A stretch of DNA of 7,980 nucleotides from Thermoleophilia bacterium (GTDB lineage: Bacteria > Actinomycetota > Thermoleophilia > Gaiellales > Gaiellaceae): the NCBI GenBank assembly GCA_029858755.1, contig JAOUEK010000073.1, positions 1-7,980 of the forward strand. Direction: 5' to 3'. Under the pieces are notes generated by a model. That model searched no databases. It was not told where the DNA came from and saw only the letters and a program-made list of their open reading frames with translations. A program made the position numbers and the translations under genes. Below, in pieces: positions 1 to 5,988 of this stretch. Numbering within the stretch: position 1 is the stretch's first letter; each line of letters begins with the position of its first letter.

Positions 1-90
1 GACGCCGCCCGCGACTACGTCACCCTCGGCGAGGTCTGCGACACGCTCCGCGACGCCTGGGGCACCTGGCGCGAGCAGCCGGTCTTCTGA
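1..90 (+). CDS. Acyl-CoA mutase large subunit, C-terminal end (partial; probably methylmalonyl-CoA mutase)
   Basis: Only the last 29 codons are in the window; frame 1 is open from the left edge to TGA at 88-90. The peptide contains VTLGEVCDTLRDAWGTWRE and ends in PVF. This fits the end of the catalytic (TIM-barrel) subunit of two-subunit methylmalonyl-CoA mutases, where a T(V/L)GEIxDxLRxxWGxxRE segment closes the protein and no cobalamin domain follows. The enzyme would isomerise methylmalonyl-CoA and succinyl-CoA with adenosylcobalamin. The B12-binding partner is encoded separately at 836-1234, which supports the call. A related mutase (isobutyryl-CoA or ethylmalonyl-CoA type) cannot be excluded from so short a fragment. 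The stop lies 5 nt from the stop of the convergent MBL gene. Confidence 0.75.
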   Translation, partial: DAARDYVTLGEVCDTLRDAWGTWREQPVF

Positions 91-95
91 CCGGC

Positions 96-818
96 TCAGC
101 CGAGGTCGAAGGTGTCGCCGTCGGCGACCTGCTCGAGGCCCGGCGGGAGCGCCAGCTCGACGGGCCGGTGCGTGAGCAGCAGCCGGCGGGCACCCGAGGC
201 CCGGAACGCCTCGACGGCCTCCTCGGCGGAGAGGTGGCCGCGCAGCGTCCCGTCGGCCGACGGGGCGACGAGGGTCGCCTCGCAGAGGAAGAGGTCGGCG
301 TTGCGGGCGAGAGCGACGAGCGCGTCGGACGGCCCCGAGTCGCCCGAGTAGGCGAGCGTGGCGCCGTTGCCCGAGACGCGGAAGCCGTAGGTCTCGAGCG
401 AGTAGTGCGGCAGCCGGTGCGGCTCGACCGTGAAGCCCGCCGCCACGAAGGGGCCGTCGTACTCGTGGACCGTGAACACGCGGTCGAACATGTCCGCGAA
501 CCCGAAGCGCTCGCCGAAGTCCTCGAGGATCGCACGCCCGCCCGAGTGCACGAAGAGGTGCGGCAACCGCTGGGCGGAGCCGAACAGGTACATGCTCCCC
601 CAGACCCACGGCACGAGGTCGCCCCAGTGGTCGAGGTGGAAGTGGGTGATCGCGATCGCGTCGACCGTCGGCCACGGCTCGCGCTCGCGCAGCCGCGCCA
701 GCACGCCCGGTCCGCAGTCGAGGAGCAGGCGCCCCTCCTCGTGCTCGAGGAGGTACCCGGACTGCGCGCTCCCCGGGTCGGGCCACGCCGGCGAGCTGCC
801 GATGACCGTGAGACGCAC
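96..818 (-). CDS. MBL-fold (metallo-beta-lactamase superfamily) hydrolase, RNase Z-like
   Basis: 240 aa, complete. Metal ligands are all visible: H59-x-H61-x-D63-H64 (in [10 protein letters not shown]), H138 before a YGFRV strand, D160 in YSGDSG, and H217 in LLLTHRP. This order matches the RNase Z / phosphodiesterase-like branch of the superfamily. The long exosite arm of tRNA-processing RNase Z is not obvious, so a small-molecule or cyclic-nucleotide phosphodiesterase, or another hydrolase, is as likely as an RNA enzyme. No signal peptide, so cytoplasmic. The start is GTG at 816-818, because MRLTVIGSS is the usual first beta-strand of the family. An AGGAGG sequence abuts this GTG with no spacer, too close for a normal Shine-Dalgarno. 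The gene lies on the opposite strand between the two mutase subunit genes, 5 nt from the large-subunit stop and 17 nt from the small-subunit start. The substrate is unknown. Confidence 0.85.
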   Translation of the reverse strand: MRLTVIGSSPAWPDPGSAQSGYLLEHEEGRLLLDCGPGVLARLREREPWPTVDAIAITHFHLDHWGDLVPWVWGSMYLFGSAQRLPHLFVHSGGRAILEDFGERFGFADMFDRVFTVHEYDGPFVAAGFTVEPHRLPHYSLETYGFRVSGNGATLAYSGDSGPSDALVALARNADLFLCEATLVAPSADGTLRGHLSAEEAVEAFRASGARRLLLTHRPVELALPPGLEQVADGDTFDLG

Positions 819-829
819 CCTCCTATACT
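802..829 (+). promoter_or_regulatory. Probable leaderless promoter of the mutase small-subunit gene
   Basis: TATACT at 824-829 is a near-consensus -10 box. It ends 6 nt before the GTG start at 836, so transcription would begin at or next to the start codon. A weaker -35 candidate, ATGACC (802-807), sits 16 bp upstream of the -10. No Shine-Dalgarno for this gene is visible in the gap. The promoter largely lies inside the 5' end of the divergent MBL gene. It is inferred from position and consensus only. Confidence 0.55.
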
Positions 830-835
830 GCCTTC

Positions 836-1234
836 GTGGATCGGAAGCTACGCGTCGTGATCGCCAAGCCCGGCCTCGACGGGCACGACCGGGGCGCGAA
901 GATCATCGCGCGGGCGCTCCGGGACGCGGGCATGGAGGTGATCTATACCGGGTTGCACCAGACGCCGGAGCAGATCGTGGAGACGGCGATCCAGGAGGAC
1001 GCCGACGCGATCGGCATCTCCATCCTCTCCGGCGCGCACATGACCCTCGTCCCCCGCATCGTCCGGCTGCTCGGGGAGTCGGGCTCCGGCGACGTGCTGG
1101 TCGTCGTCGGCGGCACGATCCCCGACGACGACGCGGCCGAGCTCAAGCAACAGGGCGTGTCCGAGGTCTTCGGCCCGGGCGCGACCACCGGCGACATCGT
1201 CGACTTCCTCCGCGGCGCGCTCGCGGCGGCGTAG
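836..1234 (+). CDS. Acyl-CoA (methylmalonyl-CoA) mutase small subunit, cobalamin-binding domain protein
   Basis: 132 aa stand-alone B12-binding Rossmann domain. It carries the full base-off/His-on signature: D15-x-H17-x-x-G20 (in LDGHDRG, H17 being the lower axial cobalt ligand), then exactly 41 residues to S62-x-L64 (in SILSG), then G92-G93 (in VVVGGTIP). The typical C-terminal segment [15 protein letters not shown] is present. It should pair with the large mutase subunit whose end is at 1-90 to carry adenosylcobalamin in methylmalonyl-CoA/succinyl-CoA isomerisation. The start is GTG at 836, giving [18 protein letters not shown], the normal family start. A TATACT -10 box 6 nt upstream suggests a leaderless mRNA separate from the large-subunit transcript. 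A strong hairpin follows at 1252-1275. Specificity (methylmalonyl-CoA versus isobutyryl-CoA or similar) rests on the large subunit and is not settled here. Confidence 0.93.
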   Translation: MDRKLRVVIAKPGLDGHDRGAKIIARALRDAGMEVIYTGLHQTPEQIVETAIQEDADAIGISILSGAHMTLVPRIVRLLGESGSGDVLVVVGGTIPDDDAAELKQQGVSEVFGPGATTGDIVDFLRGALAAA

Positions 1235-1251
1235 GGCGGCGCGCGCGAAGC

Positions 1252-1275
1252 CGCGTCCGACTTCAGTCGGACGCG
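1252..1275. terminator. Bidirectional hairpin terminator between convergent genes (repeat copy 1)
   Basis: A perfect 10-bp stem, CGCGTCCGAC (1252-1261) pairing with GTCGGACGCG (1266-1275), with loop TTCA. It lies 17 nt after the mutase small-subunit stop and 22 nt from the stop of the convergent M23 gene, so it could end both transcripts. No real T-tract follows on either strand (TTGGT on +), which is common in high-GC actinobacteria. Its core is 19/22 identical to the reverse complement of the hairpin at 5872-5893. Confidence 0.75.
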
Positions 1276-1297
1276 TTGGTGCTCCGGCGGTCGCGAC

Positions 1298-2299
1298 TCA
1301 GAACGGCCGGCCGCCGTCCGGCAACCAGTCCGGCGGTGCCCAGAAGACGCTGCCCTCGTCCTCGGCCGGCTGCTCGACGCTGTCCGGATCGAGCGAGACC
1401 ACCGTCCCGTCGGACGTGGTCAGCCGTGCGGCCGTGAGTGCGCCCGCGTCGCCACGCAGCGCGTCCTCGGTGACCTTCGCCGGCGCCGTGAACACGGTCA
1501 TCGTGCCCGCGGCGGCCGTGCGGCTCTGCGCGGCCCGCGCCTGCGCGGAGACGAGCTCGCCGAGGCGCGCGTCGGCGGCCACGGCCGGGTCGACGGCGAG
1601 CGAGACCGTGCGCGCGAGCGGCGTCCAGCGCCCCCCCGGCCACCAGCGAACCGAGGTCACGTCGACCGTCAGCCGGTCGGCCACCGCGGCGACCGGCGTG
1701 CCGCGGAGCCCGAGCGAGAACCGCGTCCCGAGCCGCCCGGGGAACAGCAGCCGGACGGCCTTCTTCAGGTACGGCAGCGGGTTCACGTCGGCGCCGTCGT
1801 TCGGGTGAGCCTCGAAGTGGAGGTGCGGGTTGCCGTCGGCGTCGCCCGAGTCGCCGTTCAGCCCGATCATCTCGCCCGCCGTCACCTTCGCGCCGTCCTT
1901 GACGGTGTACGCGGTGCCGAGGTCGCACTTCCCGGAGTTGTCGTTGCGGAGCGTCCGGTCGTTGTTCAGGTGGATGTAGAGGTAGGTCGTGCCCGACGCC
2001 CCGTAGAGGTAGAGCATGCAGCCGGCGCGCGACGACGTCGTGTGCCAGCGGATGCGGCCGGCCTCCGCCGCCAGCACGGGCGTTCGGCGCGATGCGCCCT
2101 CGATGTCGATGCCGGCGTGGCTGCCGTTCACGCGCGGATCGCCGTAGTTGTCGTGCACCGGCACGTCGGAGAGCAGCGGGAACACGATCTGCGGGACCTT
2201 GGCGGCGCCCGCCCCGGTGGCGGCTGCCGCGGCCGCGACGGCTGCGGTGCAGGCGATGAGGAGGAGTGCTCCTCGGGCTGTCGTCCGGTGGCCGATCAT
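1298..2299 (-). CDS. Secreted M23 family (LytM-like) metallopeptidase
   Basis: 333 aa, predicted exported zinc peptidase that would cleave peptide cross-links in peptidoglycan or a related extracellular substrate. The N-terminus has basic residues (MIGHRTTARG), then a hydrophobic Ala/Leu-rich stretch to about residue 33. Signal peptidase I cleavage after AGAA is plausible; LIAC at 14-17 also resembles a lipobox, but the hydrophobic stretch before it is short. The M23 domain spans about 58-170 with all expected residues: H61-x3-D65 (HAGID) and H161 as zinc ligands, H110 (in YIHLN) and H159 (in HLHFE) as catalytic histidines, so it looks active. C94 and C125 could form a disulfide. Residues ~175-333 are a C-terminal region I do not recognise. 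The ATG at 2297-2299 is chosen because it starts the signal peptide; GGAG stands only 2 nt upstream, a weak site. Divergent from etfB; convergent with the mutase gene. Confidence 0.88.
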   Translation of the reverse strand: MIGHRTTARGALLLIACTAAVAAAAAATGAGAAKVPQIVFPLLSDVPVHDNYGDPRVNGSHAGIDIEGASRRTPVLAAEAGRIRWHTTSSRAGCMLYLYGASGTTYLYIHLNNDRTLRNDNSGKCDLGTAYTVKDGAKVTAGEMIGLNGDSGDADGNPHLHFEAHPNDGADVNPLPYLKKAVRLLFPGRLGTRFSLGLRGTPVAAVADRLTVDVTSVRWWPGGRWTPLARTVSLAVDPAVAADARLGELVSAQARAAQSRTAAAGTMTVFTAPAKVTEDALRGDAGALTAARLTTSDGTVVSLDPDSVEQPAEDEGSVFWAPPDWLPDGGRPF

Positions 2300-2397
2300 T
2301 GCTCCGGTTCGCGCTCGAGCGACGACGGTAGCAGCACGACGCCTCGCGCAGCGCCCGGACGGCGCCGGAAGTGCGCCGTCGCGGTCCGCGGCGTCGT

Positions 2398-2403
2398 TAG
2401 AGT
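2398..2403 (+). promoter_or_regulatory. Probable -10 box of a leaderless etfB-etfA-ETF-QO transcript
   Basis: TAGAGT (fits TAnnnT) ends 7 nt before the GTG of etfB at 2411, which places the transcription start at or beside the start codon. No Shine-Dalgarno precedes the GTG, and no convincing -35 is seen. It sits in the 111-bp divergent gap (2300-2410) shared with the M23 gene. On the opposite strand TACCGT (2325-2330) is a weak candidate -10 for M23. Confidence 0.45.
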
Positions 2404-2410
2404 CCAGCCC

Positions 2411-3187
2411 GTGAAGATCGTCGTGTGCGTGAAGCAGGTGCCCGACGCGACCGCGGTCAAGCGGATCGACCCGGGCACCAACCGCCTCGACCGCAGCGGG
2501 GAAGGCGCGCTCAACACGACCGACCTGAACGCGGTGGAGGAGGCGCTGCGCGTGAAGGAGGCGCAGGGCGGCGAGGTGACGCTGCTCTGTCTCGGGCCGG
2601 CAAAGGCGATGGAGTCGCTGCGCAAGGCGCTCGCCATGGGCGCGGACCGGGCCGTGCTCGTGTCCGACGACGCGGCCGCCGGCTCGGACCTGGTGGCGAC
2701 CTCGCACGTGCTCGCGAAGGCGCTGGAGCGCGAGCAGGCCGACCTCGTCTTCTTCGGCCAGCAGTCGGGAGATGCCGACGGAGCGGTGCTCTGGTCGGCC
2801 GTGGCCGAGCGGCTGCGCCGTCCCGTCGTCTCCCAGGTGGCAGAGCTGACCGTCGACGGCACGGCGGTCACCGGCAAGCGTCAGACCGAGTTCGGCTACG
2901 ACGTGATCCGCGCCCCGCTGCCGGCGGTGGTCGCCGTCTCCGACGCGATCAACGAGCCGCGCTACCCCAGCCTCAAGGGGATCATGGGCGCGAAGTCGAA
3001 GCCGCAGGAGACCGTGAGCCTCGCCGACGTCGGCGCCGACGCGTCGGCCGCGGGCGAGGCCGGCTCGCGCACGACCGTGCTCGCGCTGTCGCCGCCGCCC
3101 GCCAAGAGCGGCCAGGTGCGGATCGAGGACGACGGCACCGCCGCCGAGCAGATCGTCGAGTACCTCGTCGAGAAGCGGCTGATCTGA
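2411..3187 (+). CDS. etfB: Electron transfer flavoprotein beta subunit
   Basis: 258 aa, normal family length. EtfB is the AMP-binding subunit of the soluble heterodimer that takes electrons from acyl-CoA dehydrogenases and related flavoenzymes. Family marks are the start MKIVVCVKQVPD, the segment CLGPAKAMESLRKALAMGAD at about 61-80, and the signature LPAVVAV...INEPRYPSLKGIM at about 173-195. The C-terminal QIVEYLVEKRLI resembles the end of mycobacterial FixA. The nucleotide loop reads GQQSGDADG at 116-124 and lacks the QTG/QVG motif of many other EtfBs, so there is no sign of a bifurcating (group II) ETF. The start is GTG at 2411, the only one giving the canonical MKIVVCVKQ end; a -10-like box 7 nt upstream suggests leaderless translation. 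The stop TGA overlaps the ATG of etfA by one base, implying translational coupling in an operon. Confidence 0.95.
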   Translation: MKIVVCVKQVPDATAVKRIDPGTNRLDRSGEGALNTTDLNAVEEALRVKEAQGGEVTLLCLGPAKAMESLRKALAMGADRAVLVSDDAAAGSDLVATSHVLAKALEREQADLVFFGQQSGDADGAVLWSAVAERLRRPVVSQVAELTVDGTAVTGKRQTEFGYDVIRAPLPAVVAVSDAINEPRYPSLKGIMGAKSKPQETVSLADVGADASAAGEAGSRTTVLALSPPPAKSGQVRIEDDGTAAEQIVEYLVEKRLI

Positions 3188-4143
3188 TGAAGAGCCTCGT
3201 CTTCCTCGAGCACGCCGACGGCGCGATCACCAAGGGGTCGCTGGGCGTGCTCGGCAAGGCCGCGGCGCTGGGCGAGGCCGCCGGGGTCGTGCTCGGCGGG
3301 GGGGCTGCGGACGTCGCCGCGTCCGCGGGCGCGTTCGGGGCGTCCACCGTGTACGCCGTGGACGACCCGGCCCTCGCGGCACCGCTGCCGCAGCCGCGCG
3401 TGGACGCGCTGGAGGCGGTCGTGCGGCACGCCGGCGCCGACAACGTGCTCTTCGCGTCGTCCGTGCTCGCCGCCGACGTGGCCGCCGGCCTCGCGGCGCG
3501 GCTCGACGCGGGCCTCAACTGGGACGTCGTCGACCTCGCCGTGGACGGCGACGCGCTCGTCGCGAAGCGACCCGCGCTCGGCGACACGGTGCTCGTCGAC
3601 GCGGGCTGGACCAGCACGCCGCGCCTCGCGCTCGTGCGCTCCGGGACCTTCGACCCCGTGGAGAGCGGCGGCACCGCCACGGTGGAGACGGTCACCGCCG
3701 AGTTCCAGGACTTCTCCACGCAGGCCGAGCTCGTGGAGCAGCTGCAGGAGGCCGCCACCGGGCCGTCGATCGAGGACGCCGACACGATCGTCGCCGGCGG
3801 TCGCGGGCTCGGCGCGCCCGAGGGCTTCCAGCTCTGCGAGGGGCTGGCCGAGGCGCTCGGCGGCGCCGTCGCCGCCACCCGCGCCGTGGTCGACGCCGGG
3901 TGGTACCCGTACTCCACGCAGGTCGGGCAGACCGGGAAGACCGTGTCGCCGAGGCTCTACGTCGCCCTCGGCATCTCCGGCGCCATCCAGCACAAGGTCG
4001 GGATGCAGGGCTCCGGGGTGATCATCGCGGTCAACAAGGACCCGAACGCGCCGATCTTCGACTTCGCCGACCTCGGCGTCGTCGGTGACCTGCACACGAT
4101 CGTGCCCAAGCTCACCGAGCTCGTCCGCGCACGCAAGGGGTAG
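3187..4143 (+). CDS. etfA: Electron transfer flavoprotein alpha subunit
   Basis: 318 aa, normal length for a classical EtfA, the FAD-carrying subunit that pairs with EtfB and delivers electrons to ETF-quinone oxidoreductase. The N-terminal domain starts MKSLVFLEHADG. The C-terminal FAD domain has the signature GQTGKTVSPRLYVALGISG at 247-264, followed by AIQHKVGM. Near the end is a FDFADLGVVGDL segment and a final helix TIVPKLTELV. These are the flavin-contacting residues of the family. The ATG overlaps the etfB stop (TGATG at 3185-3189), so translation is probably coupled and no separate promoter is expected. AAGGGG at the 3' end of this gene acts as the ribosome site for the next gene. Nothing is truncated or unusual. 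Confidence 0.95.
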   Translation: MKSLVFLEHADGAITKGSLGVLGKAAALGEAAGVVLGGGAADVAASAGAFGASTVYAVDDPALAAPLPQPRVDALEAVVRHAGADNVLFASSVLAADVAAGLAARLDAGLNWDVVDLAVDGDALVAKRPALGDTVLVDAGWTSTPRLALVRSGTFDPVESGGTATVETVTAEFQDFSTQAELVEQLQEAATGPSIEDADTIVAGGRGLGAPEGFQLCEGLAEALGGAVAATRAVVDAGWYPYSTQVGQTGKTVSPRLYVALGISGAIQHKVGMQGSGVIIAVNKDPNAPIFDFADLGVVGDLHTIVPKLTELVRARKG

Positions 4144-4145
4144 CG

Positions 4146-5849
4146 GTGGCTGCGGTCAGGCCGGCCGACTACCCGCCGCCCTTCTCGACCGCCGAGGCGA
4201 TCGCCGCGCCGACCGACCCGCCCGACGAGCGCATCGACGTCGGCATCGTGATCGTGGGCGGGGGGCCCGGAGGGCTCGCCTGTGCGCTGCGCCTCGGCCA
4301 GCTGCTCGAGGAGCACCCCGATGTGCGCGAGCGTCTCGGCGACGTCCCCGTCGCCCTGCTCGAGAAGGGCAAGCAGCCGGGCTCGCACCTGCTCTCGGGC
4401 GCGGTCGTCAACCCGCGCGCGCTGCGCCGGCTGTTCCGCGGCCGGCCCGAGCTCGACGCGATCCCCACGTACGGCACGGTCGAGGGTGAGGCCGTGTACG
4501 TGCTCGCCAAGGGCCGTGCGCTCCGCATCCCGCCGCCGCCGACGATGCGCAACCACGGCAACTGGATCGTCTCCGTGTCGCAGCTCGGCCGCTTCCTCGC
4601 CGAGCAGGCCGAGGCGGGCGGCACGACGATCCTGCCCGAGACGGCGGGCGAGAAGCTCCTGGTGGAGCACGGCCGGGTCGTGGGCGTGCGCACGGGCGAC
4701 AAGGGGCGCGGCAGGGAGGGCGAGCCGCTCGGCAACCACGAGCCGGGCGTCGACGTCACCGCCAGGGTCACCGTGCTCGCCGAGGGCACCGCCGGCCACC
4801 TCACGAGCGCCGCCATCGACCGCTTCGGCCTCCACGGGCGCAACCCGCAGATCTGGGCGCTCGGCGTGAAGGAGGTGTGGAAGGTGCCGCGGCCGCTGCG
4901 CCGCATCGTCCACACGATGGGCTGGCCGCTGCGCACGAGAGCCCGCTACGGCGAGTTCGGCGGCTCGTGGATCTACCCGATGGGCGAGGAGCTGGTCTCC
5001 ATCGGCTTCGTCGTCGGCCTCGAGTACCGCGACGTCGAGCTCTCCGCGCACGACCTGCTGCAGGAGTTCAAGACCCATCCGCTGGTGCGGAAGATCCTGG
5101 CGGGCGGCGAGCGCGTCGCCTGGGGGGCGAAGACGATCACCGAGGGCGGCCAGCTGTCGATGCCCTCGCGGCTCAACGCGCCCGGGCTGCTGCTCGTGGG
5201 CGAGAGCGCAGGCCTCGTCGACGTCCCGCGCCTGAAGGGTGTCCACTACGCGATCGAGTCCGGCAAGCTCGCCGCCGAGGCCGCGGTGCAGGCGCTGCAG
5301 GCGGGGGAGTCGCCGTCGCGCGTCGGCGCGCTCGACGCGTACGACCGGTCGATCCGCGACAGCTACCTGTGGCCGGACCTGACCGAGGTGCGGAACATGC
5401 GGCAGGCCTTCGACAAGGGCTTCTTCGTGGGTGGGGCGCTCGCCAGCGCGATGACCGTGTCCAAGGGGAAGCTGCCGCCGAAGGACTTCGCCACGGAGCC
5501 GAATGCGGCCCACGCGCTCCTCCGTACCGGCAGGGCCGAGCGGTATCCGGCCCCCGACGGGCAGCTGACGTTCGACAAGCTCTCGTCCGTCTTCGCCTCG
5601 GGCAACCGCACGCGCGACGACCAGCCGGACCACGTACGCGTCGAGCGCGAGGTGCCGCGCGACCTCGCCGAGATGTGGGCCTGGATGTGCCCGGCCCAGG
5701 TGTACGAGGTGGGTGAGGAGGACGGCGACGGCACCGTCACCGTGAAGCTCACCCCGTCCAACTGCGTGCAGTGCGGCGCGATCACCGCCAAGGGAGGCCG
5801 GCTGACGCCGCCCGAGGGCGGCTCGGGGCCCGAGTACACGCTCACGTGA
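4146..5849 (+). CDS. Electron transfer flavoprotein-quinone oxidoreductase (ETF-QO), variant Fe-S motif
   Basis: 567 aa, family-typical length. It oxidises reduced EtfAB and reduces membrane quinone (menaquinone or ubiquinone) as a monotopic membrane flavoprotein. G38-x-G40-x-x-G43 (VGGGPGGLA) binds FAD. A GGSWIYPMGEELVSIGFVVG segment near 275-294 and SAGLVDVPRLKGVHYAIESG near 355-375 match the quinone/FAD region of the family. The C-terminal ferredoxin-like segment has C515 in CPAQVYE, then 24 residues to C540-x2-C543, and ends PPEGGSGPEYTLT. The expected fourth ligand, C-x2 after C543, is isoleucine (I546; codon ATC at 5781-5783). The start is GTG at 4146, 2 nt after the etfA stop, with AAGGGG (4135-4140) spaced 5 nt upstream. 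The ~30-residue leader before the FAD motif (PPDERIDVGIVIVGGG) appears genuine. Third gene of the etf operon. Confidence 0.93.
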   Translation: MAAVRPADYPPPFSTAEAIAAPTDPPDERIDVGIVIVGGGPGGLACALRLGQLLEEHPDVRERLGDVPVALLEKGKQPGSHLLSGAVVNPRALRRLFRGRPELDAIPTYGTVEGEAVYVLAKGRALRIPPPPTMRNHGNWIVSVSQLGRFLAEQAEAGGTTILPETAGEKLLVEHGRVVGVRTGDKGRGREGEPLGNHEPGVDVTARVTVLAEGTAGHLTSAAIDRFGLHGRNPQIWALGVKEVWKVPRPLRRIVHTMGWPLRTRARYGEFGGSWIYPMGEELVSIGFVVGLEYRDVELSAHDLLQEFKTHPLVRKILAGGERVAWGAKTITEGGQLSMPSRLNAPGLLLVGESAGLVDVPRLKGVHYAIESGKLAAEAAVQALQAGESPSRVGALDAYDRSIRDSYLWPDLTEVRNMRQAFDKGFFVGGALASAMTVSKGKLPPKDFATEPNAAHALLRTGRAERYPAPDGQLTFDKLSSVFASGNRTRDDQPDHVRVEREVPRDLAEMWAWMCPAQVYEVGEEDGDGTVTVKLTPSNCVQCGAITAKGGRLTPPEGGSGPEYTLT

Positions 5850-5871
5850 GCGCGCGGGAGGCGGAACCCAC

Positions 5872-5893
5872 GCGTCCGGCTGAAGCCCGACGC
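5872..5893. terminator. Hairpin downstream of the etf operon (repeat copy 2), likely terminator
   Basis: GCGTCCGGC (5872-5880) and GCCCGACGC (5885-5893) form a 9-bp stem with one C-C mismatch around the loop TGAA. It starts 22 nt after the ETF-QO stop and would separate the etf operon from lhgO. No T-tract follows. Read on the opposite strand, it matches 19 of 22 bases of the hairpin at 1253-1274 and has the same TTCA loop. Confidence 0.55.
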
Positions 5894-5988
5894 CTCGTCC
5901 AAGACGGCCGTCGGCGGATTCGTCGTCCGTACGGGAGTGGCGTCGCGCTTCTGCCCGACACCCCGATCTCTGTCTTCCCGGACGCCGG

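Noticed and set aside
836..1234. B12 riboswitch upstream of the mutase small subunit
   Set aside because: There are only 17 bp between divergent starts, which leaves no room for a cobalamin riboswitch, and none of its conserved core is visible.
2312..2321. Perfect 10-bp palindrome CGCTCGAGCG in the divergent M23/etfB gap, as an operator
   Set aside because: At this GC content a 10-bp palindrome is expected about 0.3 times in a gap of this size by chance, and there is no second copy nearby.
2325..2330. TACCGT as a -10 box for the M23 gene (minus strand)
   Set aside because: It fits TAnnnT only loosely, no -35 is visible at the right distance, and such hexamers are common. It is mentioned only as a weak candidate.
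2741..2790. EtfAB as an electron-bifurcating ETF
   Set aside because: The EtfB loop GQQSGDADG lacks the motif of bifurcating group II enzymes, and the next gene is ETF-QO, which fits a classical respiratory ETF.
1805..3187. Long open frame on + running from within the M23 gene into etfB (apparent 460-aa protein)
   Set aside because: It is the etfB frame extended upstream without stops, a result of GC richness. The first ~200 residues are Arg/Val/Ala-rich antisense of the M23 gene, and EtfB clearly starts at 2411.
5903..5934. Palindromes GACGGCCGTC (5903-5912) and CCGTACGG (5927-5934) upstream of lhgO as regulator sites
   Set aside because: Short, unlike each other, and expected by chance in 139 bp of GC-rich sequence. 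No regulator gene is nearby.
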